This document shows positions 6,504 to 10,598 of a stretch of DNA of 10,598 nt, piece by piece. The position numbers and the translations under genes are program-made. Position 1 is the first letter of the stretch, and each line of letters begins with the position of its first letter. The notes below the pieces were generated by a model. The model made no database searches. It saw only the letters and a program-made list of their open reading frames with translations, and had not been told where the DNA came from. The DNA is from a bacterium (lineage in GTDB: Bacteria > Desulfobacterota > GWC2-55-46), in the NCBI GenBank assembly GCA_004298725.1, contig SCQA01000021.1, positions 1 through 10,598 of the forward strand, given 5' to 3'.

Positions 6504-6650
6504 TTACTCTTTAAACTCTTGAATAACCCCTTTTGTACCGTCAAGAGTTAGCCATCCCTGCTTGGATTCTTCTTTACCGTTCACGCCGGTTAATCTCTCC
6601 GGTTGCTTCTTCGGCTGACGAATTTTTGGCTGGTAGCGCCCAACCCGCAA
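6504..6650 (-). CDS. Small candidate ORF upstream of queE, unknown function
   Basis: I do not recognise this 48-codon frame. It starts with TTG at 6650 and ends with TAA 12 nt before the queE ATG. The product would be a basic, soluble peptide that begins MRVGRYQPKIRQPKK and ends GWLTLDGTKGVIQEFKE, with no membrane segment or cysteine. AGGA, 7 nt before the TTG, could be a ribosome binding site. It lies in the arm of a CCTCTC/GAGAGG hairpin (6659-6678). The amino-acid composition looks coding, and the frame is open back to a TGA at 6663-6665. Against it are the TTG start, the small size and a 9-bp inverted repeat inside its end (6514-6549). It could instead be the remnant of a longer gene, or an untranslated structured leader. 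Confidence 0.35.
   Translation of the reverse strand: MRVGRYQPKIRQPKKQPERLTGVNGKEESKQGWLTLDGTKGVIQEFKE
6514..6549 (-). promoter_or_regulatory. 9-bp inverted repeat just upstream of queE
   Basis: AACTCTTGA (6514-6522) and its exact complement TCAAGAGTT (6541-6549) flank an 18-nt spacer. The dyad ends 22 nt before the queE ATG, so it could be an operator or an mRNA hairpin that affects queE translation. It also lies in the last codons of the small candidate ORF. Confidence 0.4.
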
Positions 6651-6696
6651 GACCTGATCCTCTCAGTCAAGCGAGAGGAATTTAAAACTCGGGCGC
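6636..6696 (-). promoter_or_regulatory. Nested two-stem dyad, possible structured leader RNA
   Basis: On the minus strand GCGCCC (6691-6696) can pair with GGGCGC (6636-6641), enclosing CCTCTC-GCTTGACT-GAGAGG (6678 down to 6659). The inner right arm would cover the possible ribosome binding site of the small ORF. It matches no riboswitch class I can recognise. The pairing is seen directly, but function is inference. Confidence 0.35.
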
Positions 6697-6702
6697 GTTA
6701 TC

Positions 6703-6861
6703 TAAGGAACCTCTGATTAATTCTTTTGTGCAGTCAACAGGTATCAATTCAGAGATGCCTTTTCCAACAACCGTTACCTGTTTTTTCCTCACCTTTACCC
6801 CTCACCCTACCCTCTCCCTCAAGGGGAGAGGGGAAAAAAGAAATTAATCAGAGCTTCCCTA
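6703..6861. mobile_element. MITE-like element, 159 bp, with 20-bp terminal inverted repeats
   Basis: The left end TAAGGAACCTCTGATTAATT (6703-6722) and the right end (6842-6861, reverse complement TAGGGAAGCTCTGATTAATT) match at 18 of 20 positions. Both ends begin with TA, as expected for an element that duplicates a TA target, a habit of the IS630/Tc1-mariner group; assignment to that group is inference. Inside are AACAGGTA/TACCTGTT (6736-6743 with 6775-6782) and the hairpin CCCTCTCCC/GGGAGAGGG (6810-6832). No ORF of transposase character fits. The right end overlaps the Lon-like gene: its terminal TAG (minus strand, 6861-6859) is the stop codon of that gene. Confidence 0.7.
6797..6832. repeat. 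C-rich hairpin repeat, copy 3
   Basis: CCCCTCACCCTACCCTCTCCC followed by TCAAG and GGGAGAGGG forms a 9-bp stem (6810-6818 with 6824-6832). It resembles the two degenerate copies at 732-790 and 1313-1365 in the same orientation. This copy is nested in the MITE-like element. No T-tract follows on the minus strand, so it is not an evident terminator for the Lon-like gene. Confidence 0.55.
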
Positions 6862-9342
6862 ATTCCGGCGCTTCTTTTGCTTTATTGTTTTTTTGTTATT
6901 TTCAGCCTTTTCCTTTTTATTGTCTTCAAGCTTGCCTGTTTTTGCCGGAGGCGTTTTGCCGAATTCCTTCAGGCTCTTGGCAAGAGCTAAGAGCCTGTCC
7001 GCCGCAAGGCGGTTTACACTGCCTTCCGGGAATGTTCCATCAGGCTTTCTTTCACCAACCGGCGTATTCGTGAGTATTTCAAGGCCCTCGTCGACAAAGT
7101 CAATCGGGTAAATGGAAAATTTGCCTTCGCGCACCGCGTCAACAACCTCCTGCCTTAGCATCAGGTTTTTGACGTTGCGCCTCGGTATGATCACCCCTTG
7201 GGCGCCCGTCATGCCCTTTGCCTTGCACACGCCGAAGAAGCCTTCTATCTTTTCATTCACGCCGCCTATGGGCTGAACTTCGCCCCTCTGGTTCATCGAG
7301 CCTGTAACGGCTATGCCTTGGTTTACCGGCGCTCCGGAAAGGCTTGAAAGCAAGGCGTAAAATTCCGTGCAGGTCGCGCTGTCTCCTTCAATTTCATCGT
7401 AGAGCTGTTCAAAGCAGACCGTCGCCGAAAACGTAAGCGGAATTTTTTGCGCGAAACGCTCGCCGAGAAAGCCGGTAAGTATCATAAGGGCCTTATTGTG
7501 TATTCTGCCGCTCATCTTAACTTCGCGCTCTATGTTCACTACCCCGGCGTCTCCCATGTATGTGCGCGCGGTTATTCTTGAAGGCTTGCCAAAGGCATAG
7601 TCGCCCGGGTCGAGCACCGCTATGCCGTTAACCTGCCCGGCCACAAAACCGCTTGTGTCAACCATTATGGTGTCTTCTTTTATATAATCCCGCAGTTTGT
7701 CCTCTATCTTTGCGTTTCTGAATATGCGCTCGTCAACGGCCTTTTCAACGTGTACGCCGCTTACAGTTGCGGCGCTGTCAACACCGGCCCAGTAGCTTGC
7801 CTCGACCACAAGATTTTGTATGTCGTTAAAGCGCGCGGAAAGTTTGTCCCTATCGCCGGCAAGCCTGCAACCGAACTCCACGACGCGCGAAACCCCGGCG
7901 GCGTCAAATGGCTTTAAACTCTCTTCCTTACAGCGTGTGGCTATAAAATAAGAATACATCTCTATATTTTCAACGGTCTTGGGCATTACCGTGTCAAAGT
8001 CGGACTTTACCTTAAAAAGCTTCCTGTATTCGTTGTCAAGGTTGTAAAGAAGGTAGTAAATGAACGGCTCGCCTATTATCACAAGTTTTAAATTAACGGG
8101 TATGGGAGAGGGCTTCAGCGTGGAGGTTGAAAGAAGCCTGTACTGCTCCCATACGTCCTCCATACGGACTTCGCGGTTTTTTATCATCCTCTTTATGGAA
8201 TCGTACACGAAGATATTTCTCAGCATGTCAATGGCGTTGATTATAAGGTAGCCGCCGTTGGCTTTGTGAACGGAACCGGCCTTTATCATGGTAAAGTCCG
8301 TCGTGGCCACTCCGAACTGCACGCGGTATTCAATTCTGCCAAATAGGTTGTAGTACGTCGGATTGCTTTCAAATATCACCGGAGCGCCCGCGGCGTCTTT
8401 ATTATTGACGATTAAGTTTACCTTGTAGCGCTCGAAGGTGGGCTCGTGCTTTTGCAGTCTTATGGGGCCGAGCGAAAGCGGGGTTTCGTCCTTGGGGCGA
8501 AAGTCGTCAATGTTGTTAAGCACGTCTTCTTTTATTTCAGCGAGGTATTCGACGACGCTTGGAAATTCCTTGAACTTATCCACTATTTCATTTATAAGCG
8601 GATTTACGACGTACTGAACGACCTCCCTGTCAAGCGCGGTTACGCGCTCCTTGGTCTCTTTTTCAATGACGCGGGCGTCGCGTATGCTGTCGGAGAGCTT
8701 GTCTTGAAGGGCCTTCATCTCATCTTCAACAACGCGTCTTTTATCGGAAGGAAGTTTTTCAAATTCGTCCTGAGATAGCGCCTTGCCGTCCTTTGCCGGA
8801 GCCACGGAAAGCCCGCCGACGCTCTTTTTAAGGACAAAACTCCTCTCCGCGGCCCTCTGCTCAAGCTTTACGAATATCGCGCGCGTCCTCTCCTGCTGGC
8901 CGTCGTATATTTCATCGCGGTGTTTTTCATAGTCCTTGCTCTCAAAAACCTTTGGTATGTCTCTTTTTAATATTTCCAGCAGGTCGTCCATTTCAGCGAC
9001 AAGCAAAAACCCCTTGCCCGGCGGCAGGTTTACGGTCTTGGGCGAGTCCGGGTCGCTGAAGTTATAAACGTAGCACCAGTCGTCCGGCACTTTTTCGCCT
9101 TTGGCTTTTTTGTCTATTATGGCCTTCAGCGTGGTGTATTTTCCGGTGCCGGACTCGCCGAGGACGAAGATGTTGTAGTTGTGGTTGGTTATGCCAAGGC
9201 CGAAGTCAATTGATTTAAGCGCTCTGCCCTGCCCGATTATTTCGTCAAGCGTGCGAAGTTCATCGGTGGTTTTGAACGGAAAGCTTGCCGGCTCGCACCT
9301 CCACGAAGCCTCTGCGTGAGAAAGCGGTTCGACTCTTGCCAT
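6859..9342 (-). CDS. Lon-type AAA+ ATP-dependent protease (COG1067-like)
   Basis: This 827-aa cytosolic protein pairs an AAA+ ATPase with a C-terminal Lon (S16) peptidase domain, and probably degrades selected proteins using ATP. The Walker A motif is GESGTGKYT (62-70), and the Walker B-like GGYLIINAIDML spans 363-374. Between them is a charged, largely helical insertion (about 130-275), typical of this Lon-related branch rather than classical LonA, which also has an N domain missing here. The peptidase dyad is Ser655 in EGDSAT and Lys698 in GGVNEKIEG, 43 residues apart as in E. coli Lon. The protein ends in a Lys/Asn-rich tail of about 25 residues, and its TAG stop lies in the end of a MITE-like element. 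I chose ATG 9342 for the GGGGAGGG 4 nt upstream; the frame is open 93 nt further, into the CDF gene. It lies 23 nt after the CDF gene, so the two are likely co-transcribed. Confidence 0.93.
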   Translation of the reverse strand: MARVEPLSHAEASWRCEPASFPFKTTDELRTLDEIIGQGRALKSIDFGLGITNHNYNIFVLGESGTGKYTTLKAIIDKKAKGEKVPDDWCYVYNFSDPDSPKTVNLPPGKGFLLVAEMDDLLEILKRDIPKVFESKDYEKHRDEIYDGQQERTRAIFVKLEQRAAERSFVLKKSVGGLSVAPAKDGKALSQDEFEKLPSDKRRVVEDEMKALQDKLSDSIRDARVIEKETKERVTALDREVVQYVVNPLINEIVDKFKEFPSVVEYLAEIKEDVLNNIDDFRPKDETPLSLGPIRLQKHEPTFERYKVNLIVNNKDAAGAPVIFESNPTYYNLFGRIEYRVQFGVATTDFTMIKAGSVHKANGGYLIINAIDMLRNIFVYDSIKRMIKNREVRMEDVWEQYRLLSTSTLKPSPIPVNLKLVIIGEPFIYYLLYNLDNEYRKLFKVKSDFDTVMPKTVENIEMYSYFIATRCKEESLKPFDAAGVSRVVEFGCRLAGDRDKLSARFNDIQNLVVEASYWAGVDSAATVSGVHVEKAVDERIFRNAKIEDKLRDYIKEDTIMVDTSGFVAGQVNGIAVLDPGDYAFGKPSRITARTYMGDAGVVNIEREVKMSGRIHNKALMILTGFLGERFAQKIPLTFSATVCFEQLYDEIEGDSATCTEFYALLSSLSGAPVNQGIAVTGSMNQRGEVQPIGGVNEKIEGFFGVCKAKGMTGAQGVIIPRRNVKNLMLRQEVVDAVREGKFSIYPIDFVDEGLEILTNTPVGERKPDGTFPEGSVNRLAADRLLALAKSLKEFGKTPPAKTGKLEDNKKEKAENNKKTIKQKKRRN

Positions 9343-9346
9343 AAAA

Positions 9347-9354
9347 CCCTCCCC
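9347..9354 (-). promoter_or_regulatory. Strong ribosome binding site deciding the Lon-like gene start
   Basis: GGGGAGGG on the minus strand ends 4 nt before the ATG at 9342. It rules out the longer reading, which would start inside the CDF gene at 9435. Confidence 0.8.
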
Positions 9355-9365
9355 GAAACGTCTGC

Positions 9366-10310
9366 TTAATGGTTGTGGTTGTGCTCTTTGTGCAACAAGC
9401 GGCGAAGCACGCCCCCTTGCTCGCAACCAAGGCACTCCGCCTGTAAAGTAGTATAAAAGATATGGTACGTTTGGGCAAGCCTTTCATTGACAGCTGAAAA
9501 TATCTCGCCCATGCGCCATCTGTGCTCCGGGGTTATGTCAACGTGCGCGCTAAGCGCGTAAACATTGTGGCATATTGACCATATATGAACGCTGTGCACG
9601 CTTTCAACCCCCTCAACGGACTTAATATCGGCAACGACGCTCGTCAGGTCAACTCCGGCCGGCACGCCTTCAAGCAGTATGTTTGACGAATCCCTGATTA
9701 TTTTGTACGCGCTGTAAATGATTATAAGGCATATAAAAATACTGATAACCGGGTCAACCGCGTACCATCCGGTAAAGCGTATTATAATCGCGGCTATGAT
9801 AACGCCTACCGAGGCGGCGGCGTCGCCCACTACGTGAACATAAGCGCTTTTTACGTTAAGATCGCGCACTGCGTAGCGCATAAGCCACAGCGCCACTATG
9901 ACATTTACCGCTAAGCCTATTATTGCGATAACAAGCGTGCCGCCAGCGTCCACAGGCTCAGGACTGAGAGTTCTTTCATACGCTTTATAGAATATAAACA
10001 GCGTAATAACGAATAGCGACAGGCTATTCAGAAATGAAACGAAAACCTCCACCCGGTGCAGGCCGAAGGTGCGCTTCTGGGTCGGCGCCAGCTCTGAAAT
10101 GCGAATGGCGAACCAGCTTAAAGCAAGGGCGAATACGTCCATAAAAACATGCGCTGAATCCGTCATAAGCGCGAGGCTGTTGAAGTAATATCCGCCCGCA
10201 AGCTCGGCTATGAAAATAATCGCCGTAAACGACGCCGAAACTATAAGCCTCTTTTTTAACGCCGCGTCCGTTCCGCTAACGCGCTCGTGAGCCTGGTCAT
10301 GGTCTTCCAT
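9366..10310 (-). CDS. Cation diffusion facilitator, probable zinc exporter (CzcD/ZitB-like)
   Basis: This 314-aa inner-membrane antiporter exports divalent metal in exchange for protons. It has the six-helix CDF core followed by a cytoplasmic domain. The transport site is H54-x3-D58 in helix 2 (TDSAHVFMD) and H159-x3-D163 in helix 5 (HVVGD), the His-Asp/His-Asp pattern of zinc-type members. Iron and manganese members usually have Asp at the first position. The C-terminal domain has VHSVHIWSICHNVYALSAHVDI, and the protein ends with CLGC and HKEHNHNH, likely metal-sensing or metal-holding residues. The N-terminus also has His4 and His8. AAAGGA precedes the ATG by about 10 nt. It sits 23 nt before the Lon-like gene and 75 nt after an ABC-type gene end. 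Metal specificity beyond zinc, such as cobalt or cadmium, cannot be excluded. Confidence 0.94.
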   Translation of the reverse strand: MEDHDQAHERVSGTDAALKKRLIVSASFTAIIFIAELAGGYYFNSLALMTDSAHVFMDVFALALSWFAIRISELAPTQKRTFGLHRVEVFVSFLNSLSLFVITLFIFYKAYERTLSPEPVDAGGTLVIAIIGLAVNVIVALWLMRYAVRDLNVKSAYVHVVGDAAASVGVIIAAIIIRFTGWYAVDPVISIFICLIIIYSAYKIIRDSSNILLEGVPAGVDLTSVVADIKSVEGVESVHSVHIWSICHNVYALSAHVDITPEHRWRMGEIFSAVNERLAQTYHIFYTTLQAECLGCEQGGVLRRLLHKEHNHNH

Positions 10311-10385
10311 ACGGCTGATTCCTTTAACTTTGAAGTTCGCGGGCCTGTTTGCTTAAATATTCGATTGTAATCAGCGCCTGCTTTT

Positions 10386-10598
10386 TCAAGGTATTATCCA
10401 GATACTCTCTTTTTTGAGAGAAACTTTTATCCGTCCGCCCTGAGTAATGCCGAGCTTTTTAAAGACGAAGTTCGGCACGTCAACCTTTAAATCGCCCTTT
10501 CCGTTATGCACTTTCAAGTACAAGGTATGCGACGTACCGCGCGGCACGGCTGAAACAACGTCTCCTTCGATTATATTATCATGTACGCCGCTGTCAAC
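10386..10598 (-). CDS. ABC transporter ATP-binding protein, C-terminal TOBE-like domain (partial)
   Basis: Only the last 70 residues are in the window, and the 5' part lies beyond the right edge. The segment reads as a small beta domain: NIIEGDVVSAVPRGTSHTLY, then GDLKVDVPNFVFKKLGI, then GGRIKVSLKKESIWIIP at the end. This order is typical of the TOBE domain that ends the ATPase subunits of molybdate, tungstate, sulfate and sugar importers, where it binds the anion or regulates the pump. The ATPase motifs are not visible, so the identification rests on the tail alone. A free-standing molybdate-binding (Mop-like) protein is an alternative. It is followed after 75 nt by the CDF gene on the same strand and may belong to the same operon. 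Confidence 0.55.
   Translation of the reverse strand, partial: VDSGVHDNIIEGDVVSAVPRGTSHTLYLKVHNGKGDLKVDVPNFVFKKLGITQGGRIKVSLKKESIWIIP

Larger units (their letters stand above)
6507..6858. other. Region between the Lon-like gene and queE
   Basis: This stretch has no well-supported gene. From left to right it holds the small candidate ORF with its internal inverted repeat, a two-stem dyad (outer 6636-6641 with 6691-6696, inner 6659-6664 with 6673-6678), and a MITE-like element from 6703 onward that contains a C-rich hairpin repeat. I see no transposase fragment in any frame. Confidence 0.6.

Noticed and set aside
6703..6722. AGAGGTTCCTTAG on the minus strand as a preQ1-I riboswitch near queE
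   Set aside because: The pairing CCCTCT partner and A-rich tail are absent, and the motif is fully explained as the end of the MITE-like element.
6810..6832. Stable hairpin behind the Lon-like gene as an intrinsic terminator
   Set aside because: No T-tract follows it on the minus strand; it fits an interspersed repeat better.
1..10598. CRISPR array, toxin-antitoxin pair, phage or defence genes
   Set aside because: No regularly spaced direct repeats and no matching protein motifs were seen; all long frames are housekeeping or glycosyltransferase families or their shadows.

Overview
The window reads as an ordinary chromosomal segment of a Gram-negative, non-enteric bacterium. A tmRNA gene, a bifunctional HisIE, a system II cytochrome c assembly protein (CcsA/CcsB type), QueE and a TMTC-like TPR membrane glycosyltransferase together suit a Desulfobacterota/Nitrospirota-like organism. 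That placement is inference from gene content only. No CRISPR array, phage module, intact transposase or recognised defence system is visible.

Layout. Positions 1-233 are non-coding sequence with small hairpins, next to the 3' end of the tmRNA gene (ssrA, minus, 234-585). The minus-strand genes that follow are a HIT-family nucleotide hydrolase (827-1162), hisIE (1450-2139) and a family 2 glycosyltransferase (2153-2911). The last two form an operon behind a good sigma70-like promoter at 2947-2975. Divergently, a multi-spanning GT-C/TPR protein (3164-4927) is preceded by its own promoter and a leader packed with palindromes. It converges on ccsB (5062-5844), which lies 8 nt behind queE (5853-6491), both on the minus strand. 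Further upstream on the same strand are a short candidate ORF (6504-6650), a MITE-like element (6703-6861), a Lon-type AAA+ protease (6859-9342), a CDF zinc exporter (9366-10310) and the C-terminal end of a probable ABC-transporter ATPase (10386 to the window end).

How the genes may work together. The divergent GT2 and GT-C/TPR pair resembles the two halves of a lipid-linked glycosylation pathway: one makes a polyprenyl-phosphate sugar and the other uses it outside the membrane. The other genes are housekeeping: ribosome rescue, histidine synthesis, queuosine synthesis, cytochrome c maturation, proteolysis and zinc efflux.

Most worth a second look are the MITE-like element whose terminal TAG supplies the stop codon of the Lon-like gene, the dyad-rich region with a 48-codon ORF just upstream of queE, the palindrome cluster in the leader of the TPR gene, the glycine resume codon of the tmRNA, and possible integrase-type repeats beside ssrA. 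I did not find convincing evidence of a completely new system.
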